A DNA stretch of 64,000 nt from Luzula sylvatica (GCA_946800325.1 CAMPEJ010000011.1:124001-188000), one strand, 5' to 3'. Counted from the first letter of the stretch, positions 27,101 to 41,175 are shown. Notes: generated by a model not told the origin, from the sequence alone. Numbers and translations: made by a program.

Positions 27101-27500
27101 CAAACACTAAGAAAGTTTGTTTTTCGATTCAAAACAATCTGTTTATGCTTTAGGGAGTTCAAATAACGTATTTTGAGATCATTTGAATCGTATCTTTTAC
27201 CACATAACATTTCACCAAAATTTACAAACACTAAGAAAGTTTGTTTTTCGATTCAAAACAATCTGTTTATGCTTTGGGGAGTTCAAATAACGTATTTTGA
27301 GATCATTTGAATCGTATCTTTTACCACATAACATTTTACCAAAATTTACAAACACTAAGAAAGTTTGTTTTTCGATTCAAAACAATCTGTTTATGCTTTG
27401 GGGAGTTCAAATAACATATTTTTAGATCATTCGAATCGTATCTTTTACCACATAACATTTCACCAAAATTTACAAACACTAAGAAAGTTTGTTTTTCGAT
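23680..27500. repeat. Displaced copy of the 11.2-15.1 kb segment
   Basis: Up to about 26.3 kb markers lie 12476 bp from their counterparts: TGATTTG 11198/23674, GACTCG 11981/24457, ATGTCACC 12501/24977 and K 12559/25035. Beyond that the offset is 12352 bp: H 14049/26401, AATCCTATC near 14340/26692, TTTAGGG near 14800/27151 and CATTTTACC near 14982/27334. The change in offset equals one monomer, an extra AATATG unit near 13.8 kb. The H copy expected near 24.54 kb has decayed to AGGCTT. Match ends near 27.5 kb, before the truncated monomer. A read-through frame lies at 26249-26566. Confidence 0.83.
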
Positions 27501-28640
27501 TCAAAACAATCTGTTTATGCTTTGGGGAGTTCAAATAACGTATTTTGAGATCATTTGAATCGTATCTTTTACTACATCACATTTCACCAAACTTTACAAA
27601 CACTAAGAAAGTTTGTTTTTCGATTCAAAACAATCTGTTTATGCTTTGGGGAGTTCAAATAACGTATTTTGAGATCATTTGAATCGTATCTTTTACCACA
27701 TAACATTTCACCAAAATTTACAAACACTAAGAAAGTTTAATTTTCGATTCAAAACAATCTGTTTATGCTTTGGGGAGTTCAAATAACGTATTTTGAGATT
27801 ATTTGAATCGTATCTTTTACTACATAACATTTCACCAAAATTTACAAACACTAAGAAAGTTTGATTTTCGATTCAAAACAATCTGTTTATGCTTTGGGGA
27901 GTTCAAATAACGTATTTTGAGATCATTTGAATCGTATCTTTTACTACATAACATTTCACCAAAATTTACAAACACTAAGAAAGTTTGTTTTTCGATTCAA
28001 AACAATTTGTCTATGCTTTGGGGAGTTCAAATAACATATTTTTAGATCATTCGAATCGTATCTTTTACCACATAACATTTCACCAAAATTTACAAACACT
28101 AAGAAAGTTTGTTTTTCGATTCAAAACAATCTGTTTATGCTTTGGGGAGTTCAAATAACGTATTTTGAGATCATTTGAATCGTATCTTTTACTACATCAC
28201 ATTTCACCAAACTTTACAAACACTAAGAAAGTTTGTTTTTCGATTCAAAACAATCTGTTTATGCTTTGGGGAGTTCAAATAATGTATTTTGAGATCATTT
28301 GAATCGTATCTTTTACCACATAACATTTCACCAAAATTTACAAACACTAAGAAAGTTTAATTTTCGATTCAAAACAATCTGTTTATGCTTTGGGGAGTTC
28401 AAATAACGTATTTTGAGATTATTTGAATCGTATCTTTTACTACATAACATTTCACCAAAATTTACAAACACTAAGAAAGTTCGTTTTTCGATTCAAAACA
28501 ATATGTTTATGCTTTGGGGAGTTCAAATAACGTATTTTGAGATCATTTGAATCGTATCTTTTACCACATAACATTTCACCAAAATTTACAAACACTAAGA
28601 AAGTTTGTTTTTCGATTCAAAACAATCTGTTTAAGCTTTG
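27400..28640. repeat. Local 5-monomer duplication (620 bp)
   Basis: The order S-like, CATCAC with CAAACTTT, near-consensus, N with GATTATTT is repeated at 620 bp, for example ACTACATCAC at 27571 and 28191. A GATTTTCG monomer precedes the second round. AAGTTCGTTT near 28481 is a private change at the right border. Confidence 0.78.
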
Positions 28641-30580
28641 GGGAGTTCAAATAACGTATTTTGAGATCATTTGAATCGTATCTTTTACCACATAACATTT
28701 CACCAAAATTTACAAACACTAAGAAAGTTTGTTTTTTGATTCAAAATAATCTGTTAATGCTTTGGGGAGTTCAAATAACGTATTTTGAGATCATTTGAAT
28801 CGTATCTTTTACCACATAACATTTCACCAAAATTTACAAACACTAAGAAAGTTTGTTTTTCGATTCAAAACAATCTGTTTATCCTTTGGGGAGTTCAAAT
28901 AACGTATTTTGAGATCATTTGAATCATATCTTTTACCACATAACATTTCACCAAAATTTACAAACACTAAGAAAGTTTGATTTTCGATTCAAAACAATCT
29001 GTTTATGCTTTGGGGAGTTCAAATAACGTATTTTGAGATCATTTGAATCGTATCTTTTACTACATAACATTTCACCAAAATTTACAAACACTAAGAAAGT
29101 TTGTTTTTCGATTCAAAACAATTTGTCTATGCTTTGGGGAGTTCAAATAACATATTTTTAGATCATTCGAATCGTATCTTTTACCACATAACATTTCACC
29201 AAAATTTACAAACACTAAGAAAGTTTGTTTTTCGATTCAAAACAATCTGTTTATGCTTTGGGGAGTTCAAATAACGTATTTTGAGATCATTTGAATCGTA
29301 TATTTTACTACATCACATTTCACCAAAATTTACAAACACTAAGAAAGTTTGTTTTTCGATTCAAAACAATCTGTTTATGCTTTGGGGAGTTCAAATAACG
29401 TATTTTGAGATCATTTGAATCGTATTTTTTACCACATAACATTTCACCAAAATTTACAAACACTAAGAAAGTTTGTTTTTCGATTCAAAACAATCTGTTT
29501 ATGCTTTAGGGAGTTCAAATAACGTATTTTGAGATCATTTGAATCGTATCTTTTACCACATAACATTTCACCAAAATTTACAAACACTAAGAAAGTTTGT
29601 TTTTCGATTCAAAACAATCTGTTTATGCTTTGGGGAGTTCAAATAACGTATTTTGAGATCATTTGAATCGTATCTTTTACCACATAACATTTTACCAAAA
29701 TTTACAAACACTAAGAAAGTTTGTTTTTCGATTCAAAACAATTTATTTATGCTTTGTGGAGTTTAAATAACGTATTTTGAGATCATTTGAATCGTATCTT
29801 TTACCACATAACATTTCACCAAAATTTAAAAACACTAAGAAAGTTTGTTTTTCGATTCAAAACAAACTGTTTATGCTTTGGGGAGTTCAAATAACGTATT
29901 TTGAGATCATTTCAATCGTATCTTTTACCACATAACATTTTACCAAAATTTACAAACACTAAGAAAGTTTGTTTTTCGATTCAAAACAATCTGTTTATGC
30001 TTTGGGGAGTTCAAATAACGTATTTTGAGATCATTTGAATCATATATTTTACCACATAACATTTCACCAAAATTTACAAACACTAAAAAAGTTTGATTTT
30101 CGATTCAAAACAATCTGTTTATGCTTTGGGGAGTTCAAATAACGTATTTTGAGATCATTTGAATCGTATCTTTTACTACATAACATTTCACCAAAATTTA
30201 CAAACACTAAGAAAGTTTGTTTTTCGATTCAAAACAATTTGTCTATGCTTTGGGGAGTTCAAATAACATATTTTTAGATCATTCGAATCGTATCTTTTAC
30301 CATATAACATTTCACCAAAATTTACAAACACTAAGAAAGTTTGATTTTCGATTCAAAACAATATGTTTATGCTTTGGGGAGTTCAAATAACGTATTTTGA
30401 GATCATTGGAATCGTATCTTTTACTACATAACATTTCACCAAAATTTACAAACACTAAGAAAGTTTGTTTTTCGATTCAAAACAATCTGTTTATGCTTTG
30501 GGGAGTTCAAATAACTTATTTTAAGATCATTTGAATCGTATCTTTTACCACATAACATTTCACCAAACTTTACAAACAGT

Positions 30581-30703
30581 AAGAAAGTTTGTTTTTGATT
30601 CAAAACAATCTGTTTATGCTTTGGGGAGTTCAAATAACATATTTTGAGATCATTTGAATCGTATCTTTTACCACATAACATTTCACCAAAATTTACAAAC
30701 ACT
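30581..30703. repeat. 123-bp monomer with a 1-bp deletion
   Basis: The usual TTTTTCGATTC reads TTTTTGATTC. One C is missing after 30596, which removes a CpG and the TaqI site. The H-to-H distance from 28633 to 31484 is 2851, one short of 23 x 124, confirming a real shift in this sequence. An assembly or read error at the T5 run cannot be excluded. Confidence 0.88.
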
Positions 30704-33700
30704 AAGAAAGTTTAATTTTCGATTCAAAACAATCTGTTTATGCTTTGGGGAGTTCAAATAACGTATTTTGAGATCATTTGAATCGTATCTTTTACTACAT
30801 AACATTTCACCAAAATTTACAAACACTAAGAAAGTTTGTTTTTCGATTCAAAACAATCTGTTTATGCTTTGGGGAGTTCAAATAACGTATTTTGAGATCA
30901 TTTGAATCGTATCTTTTACCACATAACATTTCACCAAAATTTACAAACACTGAGAAAGTTTGATTTTCGATTCAAAACAATCTGTTTATGCTTTGGGGAG
31001 TTCAAATAACGTATTTTGAGATCATTTGAATCGTATCTTTTACTACATAACATTTCACCAAAATTTACAAACACTAAGAAAGTTTGTTTTTCGATTCAAA
31101 ACAATTTGTTTATGCTCTGGGGAGTTCAAATAACGTATTTTGAGATCATTTGAATCGTATCTTTTACCACATAACATTTCACCAAAATTTACAAACACTA
31201 AGAAAGTTTGTTTTTCGATTCAAAACAATTTGTTTATGCTTTGGGGAGTTCAAATAACATATTTTTAGATCATTCGAATCGTATCTTTTACCACATAACA
31301 TTTCACCAAAATTTACAAACACTAAGAAAGTTTGTTTTTCGATTCAAAACAATATGTTTATGCTTTGGGGAGTTCAAATAACGTATTTTGAGATCATTTG
31401 AATCGTATCTTTTACCACATAACATTTCACCAAAATTTACAAACACTAAGAAAGTTTGTTTTTCGATTCAAAACAATCTGTTTAAGCTTTGGGGAGTTCA
31501 AATAACGTATTTTGAGATCATTTGAATCGTATCTTTTACCACATAACATTTCACCAAAATTTACAAACACTAAGAAAGTTTGTTTTTCGATTCAAAATAA
31601 TCTGTTTATGCTTTGGGGAGTTCAAATAACGTATTTTGAGATCATTTGAATCGTATCTTTTACCACATAACATTTCACCAAAATTTACAAACACTAAGAA
31701 AGTTTGTTTTTCGATTCAAAACAATCTGTTTATCCTTTGGGGAGTTCAAATAACGTATTTTGAGATCATTTGAATCATATCTTTTACCACATTACATTTC
31801 ACCAAAATTTACAAACACTAAGAAAGTTTGATTTTCGATTCAAAACAATCTGTTTATGCTTTGGGGAGTTCAAATAACGTATTTTGAGATCATTTGAATC
31901 GTATCTTTTACTACATAACATTTCACCAAAATTTACAAACACTAAGAAAGTTTGTTTTTCGATTCAAAACAATTTGTCTATGCTTTGGGGAGTTCAAATA
32001 ACATATTTTTAGATCATTCGAATCGTATCTTTTACCACATAACATTTCACCAAAATTTACAAACACTAAGAAAGTTTGATTTTCGATTCAAAACAATATG
32101 TTTATGCTTTGGGGAGTTCAAATAACGTATTTTGAGATCATTGGAATCGTATCTTTTACTACATAACATTTCACCAAAATTTACAAACACTAAGAAAGTT
32201 TGTTTTTCGATTCAAAACAATCTGTTTATGCTTTGGGGAGTTCAAATAACGTATTTTGAGATCATTTGAATCGTATCTTTTACCACATAACATTTCATCA
32301 AAATTTACAAACACTGAGAAAGTTTGATTTTCGATTCAAAACAATCTGTTTATGCTTTGGGGAGTTCAAATAACGTATTTTGAGATCATTTGAATCGTAT
32401 CTTTTACCACATAACATTTCACCAAAATTTACAAACAGTAAGAAAGTTTGTTTTTCGATTCAAAACAATCTGTTTATGCTTTGGGGAGTTCAAATAACGT
32501 ATTTTGAGATCATTTGAATCGTATCTTTTAACACATAACATTTCACCAAAATTTACAAACACTGAGAAAGTTTGATTTTCGATTCAAAATAATCTGTTTA
32601 TGCTTTGGGGAGTTCAAATAACGTATTTTGAGATCATTTGAATCGTATCTTTTACTACATAACATTTCACCAAAATTTACAAACACTAAGAAAGTTTGTT
32701 TTTCGATTCAAAACAATTTGTTTATGCTCTGGGGAGTTCAAATAACGTATTTTGAGATCATTTGAATCGTATCTTTTACCACATAACATTTCACCAAAAT
32801 TTACAAACACTAAGAAAGTTCGTTTTTCGATTCAAAACAATTTGTTTATGCTTTGGGGAGTTCAAATAACATATTTTTAGATCATTCGAATCGTATCTTT
32901 TACCCCATAACATTTCACCAAAATTTACAAACACTAAGAAAGTTTGTTTTTCGATTCAAAACAATATGTTTATGCTTTGGGGAGTTCAAATAACGTATTT
33001 TGAGATCATTTGAATCGTATTTTTTACCACATAACATTTCACCAAAATTTACAAACACTAAGAAAGTTTGTTTTTCGATTCAAAACAATCTGTTTAAGCT
33101 TTGGGGAGTTCAAATAACGTATTTTGAGATCATTTGAATCGTATCTTTTACCACATAACATTTCACCAAAATTTACAAACACTAAGAAAGTTTGTTTTTC
33201 GATTCAAAATAATCTGTTTATGCTTTGGGGAGTTCAAATAACGTATTTTGAGATCATTTGAATCGTATCTTTTACCACATAACATTTCACCAAAATTTAC
33301 AAACACTAAGAAAGTTTGTTTTTCGATTCAAAACAATATGTTTATCCTTTGGGGAGTTCAAATAACGTATTTTGAGATCATTTGAATCATATCTTTTACC
33401 ACATAACATTTCACCAAAATTTACAAACACTAAGAAAGTTTGATTTTCGATTCAAAACAATCTGTTTATGCTTTGGGGAGTTCAAATAACGTATTTTGAG
33501 ATCATTTGAATCGTATCTTTTACTACATAACATTTCACCAAAATTTACAAACACTAAGAAAGTTTGTTTTTCGATTCAAAACAATTTGTCTATGCTTTGG
33601 GGAGTTCAAATAACATATTTTTAGATCATTCGAATCGTATCTTTTACCACATAACATTTCACCAAAATTTACAAACACTAAGAAAGTTTGTTTTTCGATT

Positions 33701-34547
33701 CAAATCAATCTGTTTATGCTTTGGGGAGTTCAAATAACGTATTTTCAGATCATTTGAATCGTATCTTTTACTACATCACATTTCACCAAAATTTACAAAC
33801 ACTAAGAAAGTTTGTTTTTCGATTCAAAACAATCTGTTTATGCTTTGGGGAGTTCAAATAACGTATTTTGAGATCATTTGAATCGTATTTTTTACCACAT
33901 AACATTTCACCAAAATTTACAAACACTAAGAAAGTTTGTTTTTCGATTCAAAACAATCTGTTTATGCTTTAGGGAGTTCAAATAACGTATTTTGAGATCA
34001 TTTGAATCGTATCTTTTACCACATAACATTTCACCAAAATTTACAAACACTAAGAAATTTTGTTTTTCGATTCAAAACAATCTGTTTATGCTTTGGGGAG
34101 TTCAAATAACGTATTTTGAGATCATTTGAATCGTATCTTTTACCACATAACATTTTACCAAAATTTACAAACACTAAGAAAGTTTGTTTTTCGATTCAAA
34201 ACAATTTGTTTTTGCTTTGTGGAGTTTAAATAACGTATTTTGAGATCATTTGAATCGTATCTTTTACCACATAACATTTCACCAAAATTTACAAACACTA
34301 AGAAAGTTTGTTTTTCGATTCAAAACAATCTGTTTATGCTTTGGGGAGTTCAAATAACGTATTTTGAGATCATTTCAATCGTATCTTTTACCACATAACA
34401 TTTTACCAAAATTTACAAACACTAAGAAAGTTTGTTTTTCGATTCAAAACAATCTGTTTATGCTTTGGGGAGTTCAAATAACGTATTTTGAGATCATTTG
34501 AATCATATCTTTTACCACATAACATTTCACCAAAATTTACAAACACT

Positions 34548-34656
34548 AAGAAAGTTTGATTTTCGATTCAAAACAATCTGTTTATGCTTTGGGGAGTTCA
34601 AATAACGTATTTTGAGATCATCGTATCTTTTACTTTCACCAAAATTTACAAACACT
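34548..34656. repeat. 109-bp monomer with two small deletions
   Basis: This unit lacks 6 bases in the right dyad arm (GATCATCGTATC instead of GATCATTTGAATCG) and 9 bases shortly after (TTTTACTTTCACC). The next unit starts 109 bp on. Both losses within 30 bases suggest one complex event. It was seen once only and was not propagated to the 20-mer pair next door. Confidence 0.93.
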
Positions 34657-35028
34657 AAGAAAGTTTGTTTTTCGATTCAAAACAATTTGTCTATGCTTTG
34701 GGGAGTTCAAATAACATATTTTTAGATCATTCGAATCGTATCTTTTACCACATAACATTTCACCAAAATTTACAAACACTAAGAAAGTTTGTTTTTCGAT
34801 TCAAAACAATCTGTTTATGCTTTGGGGAGTTCAAATAACGTATTTTGAGATCATTTGAATCGTATCTTTTACCACATAACATTTCACCAAAATTTACAAA
34901 CACTGAGAAAGTTTGATTTTCGATTCAAAACAATCTGTTTATGCTTTGGGGAGTTCAAATAACGTATTTTGAGATCATTTGAATCGTATCTTTTACTACA
35001 TAACATTTCACCAAAATTTACAAACACT

Positions 35029-38000
35029 AAGAAAGTTTGTTTTTCGATTCAAAACAATCTGTTTATGCTTTGGGGAGTTCAAATAACGTATTTTGAGATC
35101 ATTTGAATCGTATCTTTTACCACATAACATTTCACCAAAATTTACAAACAGTAAGTAAGTTTGTTTTTCGATTCAAAACAATCTGTTTATGCTTTGGGGA
35201 GTTCAAATAACGTATTTTGAGATCATTTGAATCGTATCTTTTACCACATAACATTTCACCAAAATTTACAAACAGTAAGAAAGTTTGTTTTTCGATTCAA
35301 AACAATCTGTTTATGCTTTGGGGAGTTCAAATAACGTATTTTGAGATCATTTGAATCGTATCTTTTACCACATAACATTTCACCAAAATTTACAAACACT
35401 GAGAAAGTTTGATTTTCGATTCAAAACAATCTGTTTATGCTTTGGGGAGTTCAAATAACGTATTTTGAGATAATTTGAATCGTATCTTTTACTACATAAC
35501 ATTTCACCAAAATTTACAAACACTAAGAAAGTTTGTTTTTCGATTCAAAACAATTTGTTTATGCTCTGGGGAGTTCAAATAACGTATTTTGAGATCATTT
35601 GAATCGTATCTTTTACCACATAACATTTCACCAAAATTTACAAACACTAAGAAAGTTTGTTTTTCGATTCAAAACAATTTGTTTATGCTTTGGGGAGTTC
35701 AAATAACATATTTTTAGATCATTCGAATCGTATCTTTTACCCCATAACATTTCACCAAAATTTACAAACACTAAGAAAGTTTGTTTTTCAATTCAAAACA
35801 ATATGTTTATGCTTTGGGGAGTTCAAATAACGTATTTTGAGATCATTTGAATCGTATTTTTTACCACATAACATTTCACCAAAATTTACAAACACTAAGA
35901 AAGTTTGTTTTTCGATTCAAAACAATCTGTTTAAGCTTTGGGGAGTTCAAATAACGTATTTTGAGATCATTTGAATCGTATCTTTTACCACATAACATTT
36001 AACCAAAATTTACAAACACTAAGAAAGTTTGTTTTTCGATTCAAAATAATCTGTTTATGCTTTGGGGAGTTCAAATAACGTATTTTGAGATCATTTGAAT
36101 CGTATCTTTTACCACATAACATTTCACCAAAATTTACAAACACTAAGAAAGTTTGTTTTTCGATTCAAAACAATATGTTTATCCTTTGGGGAGTTCAAAT
36201 AACGTATTTTGAGATCATTTGAATCATATCTTTTACCACATAACATTTCACCAAAATTTACAAACACTAAGAAAGTTTGATTTTCGATTCAAAACAATCT
36301 GTTTATGCTTTGGGGAGTTCAAATAACGTATTTTGAGATCATTTGAATCGTATCTTTTACTACATAACATTTCACCAAAATTTACAAACACTAAGAAAGT
36401 TTGTTTTTCGATTCAAAACAATTTGTCTATGCTTTGGGGAGTTCAAATAACATATTTTTAGATCATTCGAATCGTATCTTTTACCACATAACATTTCACC
36501 AAAATTTACAAACACTAAGAAAGTTTGTTTTTCGATTCAAAACAATCTGTTTATGCTTTGGGGAGTTCAAATAACGTATTTTGAGATCATTTGAATCGTA
36601 TTTTTTACCACATCACATTTCACCAAAATTTACAAACACTAAGAAAGTTTGTTTTTCGATTCAAAACAATATGTTTATGCTTTGGGGAGTTCAAATAACG
36701 TATTTTGAGATCATTTGAATCGTATTTTCTACCACATAACATTTCACCCAAATTTACAAACACTAAGAAATTTTGTTTTTCGGTTCAAAACAATCTGTTT
36801 ATGCTTTGGGGAGTTCAAATAACGTATTTTGAGATCATTTGAATCGTATCTTTTACCACATAACATTTCACCCAAATTTACAAACACTAAGAAAGTTTGT
36901 TTTTCGATTCAAAACAATCTGTTTATGCTTTGGGGAGTTTAAATAACGTATTTTGAGATCATTTGAATCGTATCTTTTACCACATAACATTTCACCAAAA
37001 TTTACAAACACTAAGAAAGTTTGTTTTTCGATTCAAAACAATCTGTTTATGCTTTGGGGAGTTCAAATAACGTATTTTGAGATCATTTCAATCGTATCTT
37101 TTACCACATAACATTTTACCAAAATTTACAAACACTAAGAAAGTTTGTTTTTCGATTCAAAACAATCTGTTTATGCTTTGGGGAGTTCAAATAACGTATT
37201 TTGAGATCATTTGAATCGTATCTTTTACCACATAACATTTCACCAAAATTTACAAACACTAAGAAAGTTTGATTTTCGATTCAAAACAATCTGTTTATGC
37301 TTTGGGGAGTTCAAATAACGTATTTTGAGATCATTTGAATCGTATCTTTTACTACATAACATTTCACCAAAATTTACAAACACTAAGAAAGTTTGTTTTT
37401 CGATTCAAAACAATTTGTCTATGCTTTGGGGAGTTCAAATAACATATTTTTAGATCATTCGAATCGTATCTTTTACCACATAACATTTCACCAAAATTTA
37501 CAAACACTAAGAAAGTTTGTTTTTCGATTCAAAACAATCTGTTTATGCTTTGGGGAGTTCAAATAACGTATTTTGAGATCATTTGAATCGTATCTTTTAC
37601 CACATAACATTTCACCAAAATTTACAAACAGTAAGTAAGTTTGTTTTTCGATTCAAAACAATCTGTTTATGCTTTGGGGAGTTCAAATAACGTATTTTGA
37701 GATCATTTGAATCGTATCTTTTACCACATAACATTTCACCAAAATTTACAAACAGTAAGAAAGTTTGTTTTTCGATTCAAAACAATCTGTTTATGCTTTG
37801 GGGAGTTCAAATAACGTATTTTGAGATCATTTGAATCGTATCTTTTACCACATAACATTTCACCAAAATTTACAAACACTGAGAAAGTTTGATTTTCGAT
37901 TCAAAACAATCTGTTTATGCTTTGGGGAGTTCAAATAACGTATTTTGAGATAATTTGAATCGTATCTTTTACTACATAACATTTCACCAAAATTTACAAA

Positions 38001-39988
38001 CACTAAGAAAGTTTGTTTTTCGATTCAAAACAATTTGTTTATGCTCTGGGGAGTTCAAATAACGTATTTTGAGATCATTTGAATCGTATCTTTTACCACA
38101 TAACATTTCACCAAAATTTACAAACACTAAGAAAGTTTGTTTTTCGATTCAAAACAATTTGTTTATGCTTTGGGGAGTTCAAATAACATATTTTTAGATC
38201 ATTCGAATCGTATCTTTTACCCCATAACATTTCACCAAAATTTACAAACACTAAGAAAGTTTGTTTTTCGATTCAAAACAATATGTTTATGCTTTGGGGA
38301 GTTCAAATAACGTATTTTGAGATCATTTGAATCGTATTTTTTACCACATAACATTTCACCAAAATTTACAAACACTAAGAAAGTTTGTTTTTCGATTCAA
38401 AACAATCTGTTTAAGCTTTGGGGAGTTCAAATAACGTATTTTGAGATCATTTGAATCGTATCTTTTACCACATAACATTTAACCAAAATTTACAAACACT
38501 AAGAAAGTTTGTTTTTCGATTCAAAATAATCTGTTTATGCTTTGGGGAGTTCAAATAACGTATTTTGAGATCATTTGAATCGTATCTTTTACCACATAAC
38601 ATTTCACCAAAATTTACAAACACTAAGAAAGTTTGTTTTTCGATTCAAAACAATATGTTTATCCTTTGGGGAGTTCAAATAACGTATTTTGAGATCATTT
38701 GAATCATATCTTTTACCACATAACATTTCACCAAAATTTACAAACACTAAGAAAGTTTGATTTTCGATTCAAAACAATCTGTTTATGCTTTGGGGAGTTC
38801 AAATAACGTATTTTGAGATCATTTGAATCGTATCTTTTACTACATAACATTTCACCAAAATTTACAAACACTAAGAAAGTTTGTTTTTCGATTCAAAACA
38901 ATTTGTCTATGCTTTGGGGAGTTCAAATAACATATTTTTAGATCATTCGAATCGTATCTTTTACCACATAACATTTCACCAAAATTTACAAACACTAAGA
39001 AAGTTTGTTTTTCGATTCAAAACAATCTGTTTATGCTTTGGGGAGTTCAAATAACGTATTTTGAGATCATTTGAATCGTATTTTTTACCACATCACATTT
39101 CACCAAAATTTACAAACACTAAGAAAGTTTGTTTTTCGATTCAAAACAATATGTTTATGCTTTGGGGAGTTCAAATAACGTATTTTGAGATCATTTGAAT
39201 CGTATTTTCTACCACATAACATTTCACCCAAATTTACAAACACTAAGAAATTTTGTTTTTCGATTCAAAACAATCTGTTTATGCTTTGGGGAGTTCAAAT
39301 AACGTATTTTGAGATCATTTGAATCGTATCTTTTACCACATAACATTTCACCCAAATTTACAAACACTAAGAAAGTTTGTTTTTCGATTCAAAACAATCT
39401 GTTTATGCTTTGGGGAGTTTAAATAACGTATTTTGAGATCATTTGAATCGTATCTTTTACCACATAACATTTCACCAAAATTTACAAACACTAAGAAAGT
39501 TTGTTTTTCGATTCAAAACAATCTGTTTATGCTTTGGGGAGTTCAAATAACGTATTTTGAGATCATTTCAATCGTATCTTTTACCACATAACATTTTACC
39601 AAAATTTACAAACACTAAGAAAGTTTGTTTTTCGATTCAAAACAATCTGTTTATGCTTTGGGGAGTTCAAATAACGTATTTTGAGATCATTTGAATCGTA
39701 TCTTTTACCACATAACATTTCACCAAAATTTACAAACACTAAGAAAGTTTGATTTTCGATTCAAAACAATCTGTTTATGCTTTGGGGAGTTCAAATAACG
39801 TATTTTGAGATCATTTGAATCGTATCTTTTACTACATAACATTTCACCAAAATTTACAAACACTAAGAAAGTTTGTTTTTCGATTCAAAACAATTTGTCT
39901 ATGCTTTGGGGAGTTCAAATAACATATTTTTAGATCATTCGAATCGTATCTTTTACCACATAACATTTCACCAAAATTTACAAACACT
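35029..39988. repeat. Tandem pair of near-identical 20-monomer HOR units (2480 bp)
   Basis: Copies are 35029-37508 and 37509-39988. Shared private variants at 2480 bp include GTAAGTAAG near 35151/37631, GATAATTTG near 35470/37950, TACCCCATAA 35738/38218, H 35933/38413, CATTTAACC near 36000/38480, CGTATTTTCT near 36721/39201, and CACCCAAATTT twice per copy. I noticed only two differences: CAATTC against CGATTC near 35790, and CGGTTC against CGATTC near 36780. A related 23-monomer unit with fewer of these variants lies just upstream (TACCCCATAA at 32901). Confidence 0.9.
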
Positions 39989-41175
39989 AAGAAAGTTTGT
40001 TTTTCGATTCAAAACAATCTGTTTATGCTTTGGGGAGTTCAAATAACGTATTTTGAAATCATTTGAATCGTATCTTTTACCACATAACATTTCACCAAAA
40101 TTTACAAACACTGAGAAAGTTTGATTTTCGATTCAAAACAATCTGTTTATGCTTTGGGGAGTTCAAATAACGTATTTTGAGATCATTTGAATCGTATCTT
40201 TTACTACATAACATTTCACCAAAATTTACAAACACTAAGAAAGTTTGTTTTTCGATTCAAAACAATTTGTTTATGCTTTGGGGAGTTCAAATAACGTATT
40301 TTGAGATCATTTGAATCGTATCTTTTACCACATAACATTTCACCAAAATTTACAAACAGTAAGTAAGTTTGTTTTTCGATTCAAAACAATTTGTTTATGC
40401 TTTGGGGAGTTCAAATAACATATTTTTAGATCATTCGAATCGTATCTTTTACCACATAACATTTCACCAAAATTTACAAACACTAAGAAAGTTTGTTTTT
40501 CGATTCAAAACAATCTGTTTATGCTTTAGGGAGTTCAAATAACGTATTTTGAGATCATTTGAATCGTATCTTTTACCACATAACATTTCACCAAAATTTA
40601 CAAACACTAAGAAAGTTTGTTTTTCGATTCAAAACAATCTGTTTATGCTTTGGGGAGTTCAAATAACGTATTTTGAGATCATTTGAATCGTATCTTTTAA
40701 CACATAACATTTTACCAAAATTTACAAACACTAAGAAAGTTTGTTTTTCGATTCAAAACAATTTGTTTATGCTTTGTGGAGTTTAAATAACGTATTTTGA
40801 GATCATTTGAATCGTATCTTTTACCACATAACATTTCACCAAAATTTACAAACACTAAGAAAGTTTGTTTTTCGATTCAAAACAATCTGTTTATGCTTTG
40901 GGGAGTTCAAATAACGTATTTTGAGATCATTTCAATCGTATCTTTTACCACATAACATTTTACCAAAATTTACAAACACTAAGAAAGTTTGTTTTTCAAT
41001 TCAAAACAATCAGTTTATGCTTTGGGGAGTTCAAATAACGTATTTTGAGATCATTTGAATCGTATTTTTTACCACATAAATCTGTTTATGCTTTAGGGAG
41101 TTCAAATAACGTATTTTGAGATCATTTGAATAGTATCTTTTACCACATAACATTTCACCAAAATTTACAAACACT
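39989..41175. repeat. Junction segment ending in a fused monomer
   Basis: The first monomer continues the 20-mer unit with one change (TTGAAATC). The next lacks the expected GTAAGTAAG, which appears two units late near 40359, so the register is broken. R, F and T monomers follow, and then the fused unit. Only satellite is present. Confidence 0.75.
40981..41175. repeat. 195-bp fused monomer pair (53-bp deletion)
   Basis: Two monomers occupy 195 bp instead of 248. ACCACATAA joins directly to ATCTGTTTATG, removing about positions 100-124 of one unit and 1-28 of the next. The T5 run, the left dyad arm and one CpG are lost. At most two bases of junction homology are visible. It lies where an R-F-T module begins, so it may mark an exchange breakpoint (inference). 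Confidence 0.93.

Larger units (their letters stand above)
28640..35028. repeat. Mixed block with 13-, 14- and 23-monomer relationships
   Basis: H copies at 28633, 31484, 33096 and 35933 are 23, 13 and 23 monomers apart after allowing for the 1-bp and 15-bp losses. GCTCTGGGG recurs near 31115 and 32727 (13 monomers), W at 30401 and 32136 (14 monomers), and TTGTCTATG is frequent. The order is subtly different in each round, so successive unequal exchanges with different register are likely (inference). A minus-strand read-through frame at 30436-30702 depends partly on the 1-bp deletion. No other sequence is present. Confidence 0.75.

Noticed and set aside
30436..30702. 88-codon open frame on the minus strand
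   Set aside because: Reverse complement of the satellite. It is partly a result of the 1-bp deletion at about 30.60 kb changing phase.
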